Positions 41,456 to 49,970 of a DNA stretch of 64,000 nucleotides are shown one piece after another. The DNA is taken from NCBI GenBank assembly GCA_035544875.1, contig DASZZP010000107.1:62001-126000 (forward strand), read 5' to 3'. Under the pieces are notes generated by a model that worked only from the letters and a program-made list of their open reading frames with translations, did not search any database and was not told where the DNA came from. Made by a program: the position numbers and the translations under genes. Each line of letters opens with the position of its first letter. The stretch's first letter is position 1. This DNA comes from JASLEW01 sp035544875. Lineage in GTDB: Bacteria; Acidobacteriota; Thermoanaerobaculia; Multivoradales; UBA5704.

Positions 41456-44452
41456 TCAGTGCGCGCCTCCCGCCAGTGCGTGCGCGATCTGGCCGACGAG
41501 GCGCTGGCCGCTCGCGATCCAGGCGCGGGCCTCGTCGTCCTCGACGGCGAGCAGGGCCTCCGGGCCGCCGCGCAATCTGGCGATCAGCTCGATCATGACG
41601 GGCTCGATGCCGTCGTGCCGCGCCAAGCTGGCCGCGATCCGGGGCAACGGGATGCCGTCGCTGCCGGGGGCCTGGTCCGATTCCCGCTCCGCCTCTTCGG
41701 CCTCGGCAAGGAGCAGCGCGCGTACGCCGGTCTCGACCGCGTCGCGCAGCGGTGTCAGCGCCTCGACCGGGAAGCCGCCGCCGCCGAGGACGGCGGCCAT
41801 ACGGGCCTTGCGCTCCGCATGCCCGCCAAGCTCGCGCGCCCGCGCCATCCGGCGCTGCCGCTCGAGATCGGCTTGTCCGAGCGCAAGGGCGGGCGACCGG
41901 TGCAGGACCTGCGCTTCGCCGGCGGTGAATTGCATGACGCCGGCATTGACCAGACGCTCGATCGCCTCGAACGTGGCGCGGTCGAGGAGATTGAGAGCCG
42001 GCGCCGGTGAAGAATCGGCGAAGCAGCGGCCGACAAGCGCCGCGACCTCGCCGCGGTCGCCGGCGCCGACCCGGTCCAAGACGGCGAAGACCGTCTCCTG
42101 ACCCGACGGTCCGGCGCGTAGCTCGAGCAGCAGCAGGCCGCCGGGCCAGCGGTCGACCAGGTGATCACGTAACCGTTCCGGCCCGGAGCGCGGAGCGGCG
42201 GGCACCGGCGCCGCTGTCTCACGTGGCTCGCCCAGAACCGCCTGAACCCGCGCGATGAAGGCACCGCGTCCAGTCGGCAGCGCGAGGGAGTCCAGGTCGC
42301 CGCGCCCGTCGAGGACGCCGTCGGCGAGCGCCTGCTTCTGCGCCAGCAGCGGGAGCATGCGGTGTTCGATACTCCCCTCGGTGACCAGGTTGATGACGTG
42401 GACCGGGCGAGTCTGGTGCTTGCGCCAGGCCCGGGCGATACGCTGCTCGAGGCGCGCCGGGTTCCAGGGGAGATCGAGGTTGATGACGACGCTGGCCGCC
42501 TGCAGGTTCAGCCCCAGCCCGCCGCTATCCGTCGAGAGGAATAGGCGGCAGGCGGGCTCGTCCTTGAAGCGGCGGATTTCGACTCGGCGCCGCGCCTGCG
42601 GCACCGAGCCGGTGTGCCACGCGAAGGGCAGGCCCTTTTCCTCGACCAGCTCGCGCACCAGCTCGAGCATCCGCTCCCACTCGGAGAAGACGAGGATCTT
42701 GGCTTGCGGCTCCGCCAAGCGTTCGGCCAGGATCTCCTCCAGCTCGGCCAGCTTGGGGCAGACGCGGCAGTCGGGGTCGAGGATGTACGGCGTGTCGCAG
42801 ATCATCCGCATGCAGGCCAGCCAGGTCTGGAGCTGGTCGAACTCTTCCGGCGTGAGCGGCCGCTCCCTGGTCTTCGCCATGAGCCGCGCAACCCACTCGT
42901 TGTACTCCTCGTAGCGCGCGATCTGCTCGCTTTCCATCGGCACGAAATAGTTGTTGACCGTGCGGCCTGGGAGCTGCTCTTCGACCTCATCCTTGCGGCG
43001 CCGCAGCAGGATGCCGCGGATGCGCCGGTGGAGCTCGTGCAGGTTCTTGAGAGCGGTGGGGCGGCCGCGATCGTCAAGCTCGTAGAAGTCGCGATTGAAA
43101 CGGAAAAGCGGACCGAAGAGGGATGGGTCGAGGAACTGGACCAGCGAGTAGAGCTCATCGATCCGATTCTCGATCGGCGTACCGGTCAGCACGAAGGCGT
43201 ACGAGCTGCGCAGCCGCTTGACGGCCTGGGCGGTCTTGGACTGCCAGTTCTTGATGCGCTGCGCCTCGTCGAGGATGATCACGTCGGGAGCCAGGTGCCG
43301 CTGGATCTCCTCGGCATCGGACAGAACCTGCTCGTAGTTGGCGAGGTAGAAGAAGGAACCCGGGGCGTACTGCCGGAGGCGCTGTGCGCGCGAGCCCTGA
43401 AAAACGCGCACCGGCAGGGCGGTGAACTTGGCGATCTGCTCCTGCCACTCGACCTTGACCGATGCGGGGCTGACCACGAGGACGCGCTCGATGCCGCGGA
43501 GCTGGCGCAGCAGCTCGCAGGCGGCGACCGCCTGGGCGGTCTTGCCGAGACCCATCTCGTCGGCGAGGAGCGCTCTCTCGCCGAAGGCGAGGTGGAGCAT
43601 GCCCTCCCGCTGGTAGGGATAGAGCGGGAGCTTGAGGAAGTCGAGGCTGCGCCGGCCCGCCTCGACCTCGGCAAGGAAGCGGCTCCTCGCCGCCGCGCGG
43701 GCCGCCTTGCGTCTCTGCTCTTCCAGCCATGGCTGCAGCTGGCGCGAGAGCCGGACCTGCGCCTGGAGGGCCTTCGGCGCCCGCGCGAGCCGGCGGGCGA
43801 GGGCGGGAAGGACGGCAAGGGGTTCTCCCTTGACCAGGTCGTGTGCACCGAGGAAGGGCGCCAGCAGGGCGCGGACGGCCGGACGCGAGAGGCCGCCGCC
43901 ACCGCTGGGGCGCGCGGCGGGCCACTGCACCCGGACCCGCGGCGGGTCGAGACGGCGGTCGAGGAAGACCTCGGCGCGGCCGCTCCGTTTCGCCGGCGCT
44001 GCGCCGGGCACCTTTGCCGTCGCTCGGGTGCCGCCCCTCGGCGGCCGCAAGCGCGCCGTCCGTGTTCGCCGGTGCGCGAGCCAGGCGAGGACGGCCTCGA
44101 TGTGCTTGCAGGTTCCCAGGCCGTTGATCTGGTGGTCAGGGCAGCTGCAGGAGTTGGCGCGCTCGGCAAGGCTCCGAATCTCGACCTCGTACACCCCGCC
44201 GGTGCGCGAGCCGACCTCGTAGGTGCCGAAGAGCGGCTGGCGGCGCTCAACAGGCTCGATCTCGAGCGGCTCGGTCGCCGCCCGCTGGCGCCGCCGCTCG
44301 ATCTCCTCCTCGTCGGAAGTGCGCCAGCCGTGGACGCGGGGCTTACGCTCCAAGACTCGCCGCGCCGCGCCTCCTCGCTTGCCGCGCGCGGCGGCGGTGG
44401 TCCTGGCGGCGGCCCCCCCGTCGGGCGGTCGCTGCGGCCCTGATCTCGGCAT
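41456..44452 (-). CDS. SWIM zinc-finger + SNF2-family helicase
   Basis: A 998-residue DNA translocase. A SWIM finger (C-S-C-P-D-H...C-K-H) lies near residue 100. The two-lobed motor has D-E-M-G-L-G-K-T (Walker A), D-E-A-Q-R-I-K-N (motif II), L-T-G-T-P-I-E-N (III) and R-I-A-R-A-W-R-K-H (VI, where R-x-x-R-x-x-R is usual). About 250 extra residues at the C-terminus have no recognised motif. ATG 44452 preferred over GTG 44470. Similar SWIM/SNF2 proteins are common and poorly characterised; a repair or anti-phage role is possible but no defence genes flank it. Confidence 0.88.
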   Translation of the reverse strand: MPRSGPQRPPDGGAAARTTAAARGKRGGAARRVLERKPRVHGWRTSDEEEIERRRQRAATEPLEIEPVERRQPLFGTYEVGSRTGGVYEVEIRSLAERANSCSCPDHQINGLGTCKHIEAVLAWLAHRRTRTARLRPPRGGTRATAKVPGAAPAKRSGRAEVFLDRRLDPPRVRVQWPAARPSGGGGLSRPAVRALLAPFLGAHDLVKGEPLAVLPALARRLARAPKALQAQVRLSRQLQPWLEEQRRKAARAAARSRFLAEVEAGRRSLDFLKLPLYPYQREGMLHLAFGERALLADEMGLGKTAQAVAACELLRQLRGIERVLVVSPASVKVEWQEQIAKFTALPVRVFQGSRAQRLRQYAPGSFFYLANYEQVLSDAEEIQRHLAPDVIILDEAQRIKNWQSKTAQAVKRLRSSYAFVLTGTPIENRIDELYSLVQFLDPSLFGPLFRFNRDFYELDDRGRPTALKNLHELHRRIRGILLRRRKDEVEEQLPGRTVNNYFVPMESEQIARYEEYNEWVARLMAKTRERPLTPEEFDQLQTWLACMRMICDTPYILDPDCRVCPKLAELEEILAERLAEPQAKILVFSEWERMLELVRELVEEKGLPFAWHTGSVPQARRRVEIRRFKDEPACRLFLSTDSGGLGLNLQAASVVINLDLPWNPARLEQRIARAWRKHQTRPVHVINLVTEGSIEHRMLPLLAQKQALADGVLDGRGDLDSLALPTGRGAFIARVQAVLGEPRETAAPVPAAPRSGPERLRDHLVDRWPGGLLLLELRAGPSGQETVFAVLDRVGAGDRGEVAALVGRCFADSSPAPALNLLDRATFEAIERLVNAGVMQFTAGEAQVLHRSPALALGQADLERQRRMARARELGGHAERKARMAAVLGGGGFPVEALTPLRDAVETGVRALLLAEAEEAERESDQAPGSDGIPLPRIAASLARHDGIEPVMIELIARLRGGPEALLAVEDDEARAWIASGQRLVGQIAHALAGGAH

Positions 44453-44541
44453 GCCGGTCTTTCTTACCACACTCGATGACGGCCGGTAGTCGTTCTGTTC
44501 GAGAAAGCCGTGGCGCGGCCCTCTGTCATGATGCGGCTGCG

Positions 44542-45660
44542 ATGGCCGCTGCCGCGCCGCTCCTGACCGCCCGCGAGCTCAATCGCGCCACCCTGGCGCG
44601 CCAGATGCTGCTGGCGCGCGAGCGCGAGACCGCGTCCGGCGCCGTCGCGCGGCTGGTCGGGCTGCAGGCGCAGCTCGCGCGGCCACCCCTGGTTGGTCTC
44701 TGGACGCGGCTCGAGGAGGCAAGGCGAGACGATCTGCTCGGCCCCTTGCGCCGGCGCGAAGTGGTGCGGGCGACCGCCATGCGGGGGACACTGCACCTGA
44801 TGACGGCGGAGGATTACGCCGCCCTGCGCGGCGCCCTGCAGCCGGCGCTCACGCGAGGGTTGGTGTCGGTGCTCGGCGCGCGCAACAAAGCGCTCGATCT
44901 CGCCGCAGTCGAGGCGGAAGGGCGCGCCTTCTTTGCCGGCCGGACGGCCACCTTCGACGAGCTGCGGGCGCATCTCGGGCGCCAGCACCCGCAAGGCGAC
45001 GTGCGCGCCATGGCGTATGCGATCCGGCTGCTGGTGCCGCTGATCCAGCTCCCGACCGCCGACCCCTGGGGCTTCCCGGCACAGGCAGATTTCGTCCTCG
45101 CCGACGAGTGGCTCGGTAAGGACGTGCACACGGCCGAGGCGTCCGCCGACGGCCTCGTTCTCCGCTACCTCGCCGCCTTCGGTCCGGCGACGCCCGGCGA
45201 TGCGCAGGTCTGGTCGGCGCTCGCAGCGCTGCGCGAGGCGTTCGCGCGGCTCAGGCCGAAACTGGTCACCTTCCGCGACGAGCGCAAACGCGAGCTTTTC
45301 GACCTCCCCGACGCTCCGCGCCCGGCGGCGGACACGCCGGCGCCGGTGCGCTTCCTGCCCGAGTTCGACAACGTCCTGCTGTCGCACGACGACCGCACGC
45401 GCATCTTCGCCGCCGACGCGCACCGCGCGCGCGTAGTGCTCAAGAACCTCCAGGTGCGCGCCACCTTCCTCGTCGACGGCCTGGTCGCCGGCACCTGGAA
45501 AATCGAGCGCAAGAAAACCGCCGCCGCGCTCGTCGTCGAGCCTTTCGGCGCCCTCACCAAGAAGACCAAGCAGGCCCTGGAGACCGAAGGCGACGCCTTG
45601 CTGCGCTTCGCCGAGGAGGACGCCGCCGCGCGCGAGGTGAGGTGGTCTCGCGGCGAGTGA
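44542..45660 (+). CDS. Winged-helix DNA-binding domain protein (HTH_42/YcaQ-like)
   Basis: A 372-residue protein of the winged-helix family that includes DNA-crosslink-repair glycosylases such as AlkX/YcaQ. L-N-R-A-T-L-A-R-Q near the start, A-V-A-R-L-V-G-L-Q-A-Q and R-A-T-A-M-R-G-T-L-H-L are the signature segments. The Q-x-Q/Q-x-D active motif of true glycosylases is not clear, so function is open. Starts 90 bp from the helicase on the opposite strand. Confidence 0.82.
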   Translation: MAAAAPLLTARELNRATLARQMLLARERETASGAVARLVGLQAQLARPPLVGLWTRLEEARRDDLLGPLRRREVVRATAMRGTLHLMTAEDYAALRGALQPALTRGLVSVLGARNKALDLAAVEAEGRAFFAGRTATFDELRAHLGRQHPQGDVRAMAYAIRLLVPLIQLPTADPWGFPAQADFVLADEWLGKDVHTAEASADGLVLRYLAAFGPATPGDAQVWSALAALREAFARLRPKLVTFRDERKRELFDLPDAPRPAADTPAPVRFLPEFDNVLLSHDDRTRIFAADAHRARVVLKNLQVRATFLVDGLVAGTWKIERKKTAAALVVEPFGALTKKTKQALETEGDALLRFAEEDAAAREVRWSRGE

Positions 45661-45756
45661 CCTCGTGCAACCGCCACGGTCAGCCCGCAGCGACATTTCG
45701 TTTTGACCGCAAGAAGCGGATGGCACCGCCTACGCGATAGCCGATACCGTTGGCAC

Positions 45757-46434
45757 ATGCACAGGACGATCGAACCGACCATCCTCTATTTCGGAACCCC
45801 GGTAGCGCTCATCAGCACGTTGAACCCGGACTGCTCGCCGAACCTGGCGCCGATGTCGTCGGCGTGGTGGCTGGGCTGGACCTGCATGCTCGGCCTGGGC
45901 CAGATGGGCCAAACCTCCGACAACCTCATCCGCACACGTGAGTGTGTGATCAATCTTCCCTCGGAAGATCTGGTCACGCAGGTCGACTGTCTCGCGCTCA
46001 CTACCGGCAAGGACCCCGTGCCGGACAGGAAGAGTCAATGGGGCTATCGCTACGAATCGGACAAATTCGGCATCGCCGGTCTCACTTCGGTGGACTCGGA
46101 ATCGGTCGCGCCGCCGCGCGTTCGCGAATGTCCCGTGCAGATGGAAGGCATCGTGCACGATTTCCGTCCCTTCGGCAAGAACGTGAGCGCTAACATTTTC
46201 GAGGTTCATATCGTGAAGTTGCACGTCGACGAAAAGCTGCTGGTGGACGACGGCCAGCGCCCGCATATCGATCCGGTGCGCTGGCGTCCGCTGATCATGA
46301 GCTTCTGCCGCTTCTTCGGGCTGAACGGCGAGCTTCATCCGTCGCGCCTGGCGGAATCTGATTTCATGAAATTCGTCAGCCAAGGAACGGCCCCGCCTCC
46401 GGCACACTCGCCTGCCGCGCGCGAACACAGCTAG
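45757..46434 (+). CDS. Flavin reductase-like FMN-binding protein
   Basis: A 225-residue split-barrel flavoprotein. P-V-A-L-I-S-T-L-N-P-D, N-L-A-P-M-S-S-A-W-W and a later R-E-C-V-I-N-L-P-S match flavin-reductase-like enzymes. It uses more AT-rich codons than its neighbours and may be a recent acquisition. ATG 45757 has no strong ribosome site. Electron acceptor or partner oxygenase unknown. Confidence 0.85.
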   Translation: MHRTIEPTILYFGTPVALISTLNPDCSPNLAPMSSAWWLGWTCMLGLGQMGQTSDNLIRTRECVINLPSEDLVTQVDCLALTTGKDPVPDRKSQWGYRYESDKFGIAGLTSVDSESVAPPRVRECPVQMEGIVHDFRPFGKNVSANIFEVHIVKLHVDEKLLVDDGQRPHIDPVRWRPLIMSFCRFFGLNGELHPSRLAESDFMKFVSQGTAPPPAHSPAAREHS

Positions 46435-46454
46435 AGTGCGGACGCTCTTGCGGC

Positions 46455-49400
46455 TCAGCTCGCCGCGACGGCGGCGCGCGCGAGGCTGACGCGGATGGGC
46501 TTGCCATTGACCGTGAGCGGGTCCTCGTCGCCGCCCGGCGAGTTGTCGAGCTTGTCCTCGTCCGTGCTGAAGGTCTCCGCCAGGGTTTCCTGCGCGATGT
46601 AGTCGCGATAGCGAACGATCGCCCTGGCGATGCCGTCATCGAGGGCGAACAGGCAGAGCTCGATGCGGTCGGAAACGTCGAGCTTCTTGTCCTTCCGCAG
46701 GACTTGCACCTGGCGCACCACCTCGCGCGCGACGCCTTCGGCCAGCAGCTCGTCGCTCAGCTCGGTGTCGAGGCCGACCACCACATCCTCGGCGGCGGTG
46801 ACCCGGACCCCTTCCCTCGGCTGGCGGTTCTCGCGCAGCAGGCGGGCAGGGAGCGGCTGCGGGTACCCGGGGAGCGCCACCTCGCCGCGGCCGCGGAACG
46901 CGGCGACCGCCGCCGCCATCTCCTCGGGCGGCAGCCTCGCGAGCAGCTCCTTGACCCGCTTGACGTCGCCCTTCAGCAGCGGTCCCGCGGCGCCGAAATC
47001 GAGCCCCAGCGACGAGGTCTCGAGCTCCTCGCGTCCCGCCAGCACCTCGACCCGCTTGACGTTGACCTCGTCGGCCACCACCTCGCGCAGCGCCTCGACC
47101 GCCCGGCGCGTCGCCGCGTCGGCCACCACGTAGAGCCGCGCCAGCGGCTGCCGCACCTTGATCTGGAGCTCGCTGCGCAGCTCCCGCGCCAGGCCGACCA
47201 CCTTGCGCACCCGCGCCACCTGGTCGATCAGCTCGTAATCGTTGCCAGCCGGCTGCCGCTCCGGCCAGCCGGAGAGGTGCACCGAGATGGCGGCGCCCGG
47301 CTCGAAGGCCCGGATCGCCTCCTGCCAGACTTTCTCGGTGATGAACGGCGCGATCGGCGCCAGCGCCTGGACCGCCAGGCGCAGCGCCGAATGCAGGCAC
47401 CAGTAGGCGCGCTCGCGGTCCTCGGGGTCGGAGCTCTTCCAGAAGCGGCGCCGGTTGATCCGCACGTACCAGTTCGACAGGTCGTCGACGAACGACTCGA
47501 TCTCCTTGACCGCCGCCGCGGTGTCGTAGGCGCCCATAGCGGTGGTGACGGCGCGCAGGAAGACGTTGCCGCGCGCCATCAGCCAGCGGTCGATCAGCTT
47601 CCAGTCCGCGCCGGGCTCGGCGCTCTGCCCGGCGCGGCGCGGAGGCTCGAGGCGCGGCCGGTCGAGGCGCGCGTAGGTGACGAAGAAGCTGGCCACATGC
47701 CAGAGCGTGAGCAGCTTGCGCTTCACCTCGTCGCCGAGCGCGTAGCCGAAGCGCACCGAGGCCGCCACGTTGGCGCGGCAGAACAGGTAGCGCATGGCGT
47801 CGGCGCCGGTCTCCTCGACCGCCTCGTCGAAATGGATCATGTAGCCGGTCTTCGAGAAGCGCGAGCCTTCCTCGCTGATCACGCTCTCGTAGGCGAGCAC
47901 GCGGTCGTAGGGCGCGCGGTTGTGCAGCACCACCCCCATCAGCAGCATGGAATAGAACCAGAGGTGTACCTGCTCGCGCATCTCGGTGATCCATTCCGCG
48001 GGGTAGAAGCGCTGCCAGTCGGCGCGCCGGTCGAAGTAGCCGAGGGTGCTGTAAGGGACGATCCCGGCGTCCAGCCAGACGTCGCCGACCTCGGGAATGC
48101 GCTTGACCGCGGCGCCGCAGCGCGGGCACTGCAGCTCGATGGCGTCGATCCAGGGCCGGTGCAGCGACGGCAGCGCATCGACCCCCGCCCCGCCCAGGCG
48201 GCGCAGCTCCGCCTTCGACCCGACCACGATGAGCTCGCCGCAGGCGCACGGATAGAAAGGCAGCGGCAGCCCGTAGTAGCGGGTGCGCGAGATGTTCCAG
48301 TCGCCCATGTTGGCGAGCCAGTCCTCCATCCGCTTGGCGACGTGGTCGGGCTCCCAGCGCACCTGGCGCGCCGCCGAAAGCAGCCGCGGCTTCAGGTCGC
48401 CGACGCGGATGTACCAGACGCGGACCGGCCGGTAGACGATCTCGGTCTTGCAGCGCCAGCAGACGGCATAGCGGTGCGCGTACGGTCCCTTGCGGAAGAG
48501 CTTGCCCTGGCGCTCGAGCTCGGCGCCGATCTCGCCTGCGACATCCTGCGCCGCCTTGCCCTCCAGCCAGCCAAAGCCGTCGACGTAGATGCCCGCTTCG
48601 TCGATCGGGGCGAGCACCGGCAGGCCGAGCCGCTTGCCGAGCTCGTAGTCCTCTTCGCCGCAGCCCGGGGCGACGTGGACGACGCCGGTCCCCTCCTCGG
48701 GGTCGACGTCGTCCCAGGCCACGATCCGGTGCACGACCCCGCGCTGCGCGGGCAGCTCCGGGAAGCAGGTCTCGTACAGCGCCCCGACCAGCTCCTGGCC
48801 CTTGAATGTCCGGCGGACCTCGTAGCCGGTCAAGAGCATGTTGCGCGCCGAGGCCGCGGCGACGATGAGCGGCGCGGCGGACCCCTTGATCTCCACCTCG
48901 AGATAGTCGATCGCCGGGTTGACCGCCAGCGCCACGTTGGCCGGCAGCGTCCAGGGAGTGGTGGTCCAAACCAGGATGCGCGGCGCGCCCGGGGCGGCGG
49001 CGGGCGGGGCGGCTTCGGCGTTATTGGCGGCATCGGCGGCTTGGGCGACTCTGGCGGCCTGGGCGGGATCGGCGCCTGGCGCGGGCGGCGGCGGCAACGA
49101 CGCGTCGAAGCCGGCGGGGGCCGCCAGCAGCGGCAGCGCCACGACCATCGCGATATGAGTGAGGTCGCGGTACGAGCCGAGCATCTCGTGCTCGGAGAGG
49201 CTGGTGCCGCAGCGCGGGCACCAGCGGGTCAGCCGCAAATCCTGATAGATCCAGCCGCTGTCGTGACAGGTGCGAAGGAAGTGCCAGATGCCCTCGATGT
49301 TGACGTCGGCGTTGGTGTAGTAGGAGTGATCCCAGTCCATCCACATACCGAGCCGCTGCGACTGCTCGCTGATTTTTTGCGCGAATTTTGCGGTGCGCGC

Positions 49401-49796
49401 CTTGCACGCCTCGACGAAGCGCTCGACGCCGAAGCTCTCGATGTCGCGCTTGTTCTTGAAGCCGAGCTCGCGCTCCACTTCGACCTCGACCCACAGCCCC
49501 TGGGTGTCGAAGCCGTTCTGCCAGTTGCCGAGAAAACCCTGCATCGCCTTGAAGCGCAGGAAGACGTCCTTGAGCGTCCGCCCCCAGGCGTGGTGCACCC
49601 CCATCGCGTTGTTGGCGGTGATCGGGCCGTCGAGGAAGCGGAAGAGCGGTCCGTCGCGGTTCTGCTCGCGCAACAGCTCGAAACAGCGCTGCTCGCGCCA
49701 GAAGTCGAGGACCCGGTGCTCCTCCTTCACGAAATCGAAGTCCGGCTGTGCGTCGGCAGGGGTGTCGGTCTTCATGGCCAAGGTCGATTTTTCCAT
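46455..49796 (-). CDS. ileS: Isoleucyl-tRNA synthetase, with divergent KMSKS and a low-complexity insert
   Basis: A class I synthetase of 1,113 residues. The HIGH element is G-V-H-H-A-W-G-R (66-73). W-T-T-T-P-W-T-L-P-A-N and the G-T-G-V-V-H-V-A-P-G editing segment are classic IleS. The KMSKS position reads S-R-F-S-K-T-G-Y-M, so Lys-Met is replaced by Arg-Phe. An Ala/Pro-rich stretch of about 35 residues (48985-49110) is inserted just before the W-T-T-T-P-W motif. The start is uncertain (49796 or 49775). A long hairpin precedes it. It may be the sole IleS or a variant such as a mupirocin-tolerant type. Confidence 0.88.
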   Translation of the reverse strand: MEKSTLAMKTDTPADAQPDFDFVKEEHRVLDFWREQRCFELLREQNRDGPLFRFLDGPITANNAMGVHHAWGRTLKDVFLRFKAMQGFLGNWQNGFDTQGLWVEVEVERELGFKNKRDIESFGVERFVEACKARTAKFAQKISEQSQRLGMWMDWDHSYYTNADVNIEGIWHFLRTCHDSGWIYQDLRLTRWCPRCGTSLSEHEMLGSYRDLTHIAMVVALPLLAAPAGFDASLPPPPAPGADPAQAARVAQAADAANNAEAAPPAAAPGAPRILVWTTTPWTLPANVALAVNPAIDYLEVEIKGSAAPLIVAAASARNMLLTGYEVRRTFKGQELVGALYETCFPELPAQRGVVHRIVAWDDVDPEEGTGVVHVAPGCGEEDYELGKRLGLPVLAPIDEAGIYVDGFGWLEGKAAQDVAGEIGAELERQGKLFRKGPYAHRYAVCWRCKTEIVYRPVRVWYIRVGDLKPRLLSAARQVRWEPDHVAKRMEDWLANMGDWNISRTRYYGLPLPFYPCACGELIVVGSKAELRRLGGAGVDALPSLHRPWIDAIELQCPRCGAAVKRIPEVGDVWLDAGIVPYSTLGYFDRRADWQRFYPAEWITEMREQVHLWFYSMLLMGVVLHNRAPYDRVLAYESVISEEGSRFSKTGYMIHFDEAVEETGADAMRYLFCRANVAASVRFGYALGDEVKRKLLTLWHVASFFVTYARLDRPRLEPPRRAGQSAEPGADWKLIDRWLMARGNVFLRAVTTAMGAYDTAAAVKEIESFVDDLSNWYVRINRRRFWKSSDPEDRERAYWCLHSALRLAVQALAPIAPFITEKVWQEAIRAFEPGAAISVHLSGWPERQPAGNDYELIDQVARVRKVVGLARELRSELQIKVRQPLARLYVVADAATRRAVEALREVVADEVNVKRVEVLAGREELETSSLGLDFGAAGPLLKGDVKRVKELLARLPPEEMAAAVAAFRGRGEVALPGYPQPLPARLLRENRQPREGVRVTAAEDVVVGLDTELSDELLAEGVAREVVRQVQVLRKDKKLDVSDRIELCLFALDDGIARAIVRYRDYIAQETLAETFSTDEDKLDNSPGGDEDPLTVNGKPIRVSLARAAVAAS

Positions 49797-49830
49797 GCTG
49801 GACGGCGAGGACGCGCCAAGCGCGGGTAGG

Positions 49831-49856
49831 CCGCCCGTCCGGTGATGGACGGGCGG
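49831..49856 (-). promoter_or_regulatory. Perfect 10-bp hairpin in the ileS leader
   Basis: CCGCCCGTCC (49831-49840), loop GGTGAT, GGACGGGCGG (49847-49856). Further out, GCGCGGGTAGGGACCCGCGC forms another stem, and GCGCGGGTAGG recurs as a direct repeat, at 49820-49920. No T-box consensus was seen. It may be an attenuator or RNA-stability element for ileS. Confidence 0.5.
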
Positions 49857-49970
49857 CACTTCCCGGAGGTCGGGACCCGCGCGCCTGATCCCAAGCGCGG
49901 GTAGGGACCCGCGCGCCCGATCGGAGCGCCAAGAATCGTAGCACGGCCAGCCAGAGAACGTTTTCCCTCT

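Noticed and set aside
45690..45715. Fourth copy of the G-rich repeat near the flavin reductase gene
   Set aside because: Only about 18 bases (ATTTCGTTTT context) match one repeat edge, too little to support.
46704..49829. A 1,000-codon frame antisense to ileS
   Set aside because: Composition is Arg/Asp/Gln-rich shadow sequence; the minus strand carries clear synthetase motifs.
49800..49960. T-box leader for ileS
   Set aside because: No T-box consensus, specifier loop or terminator/antiterminator pair could be found.
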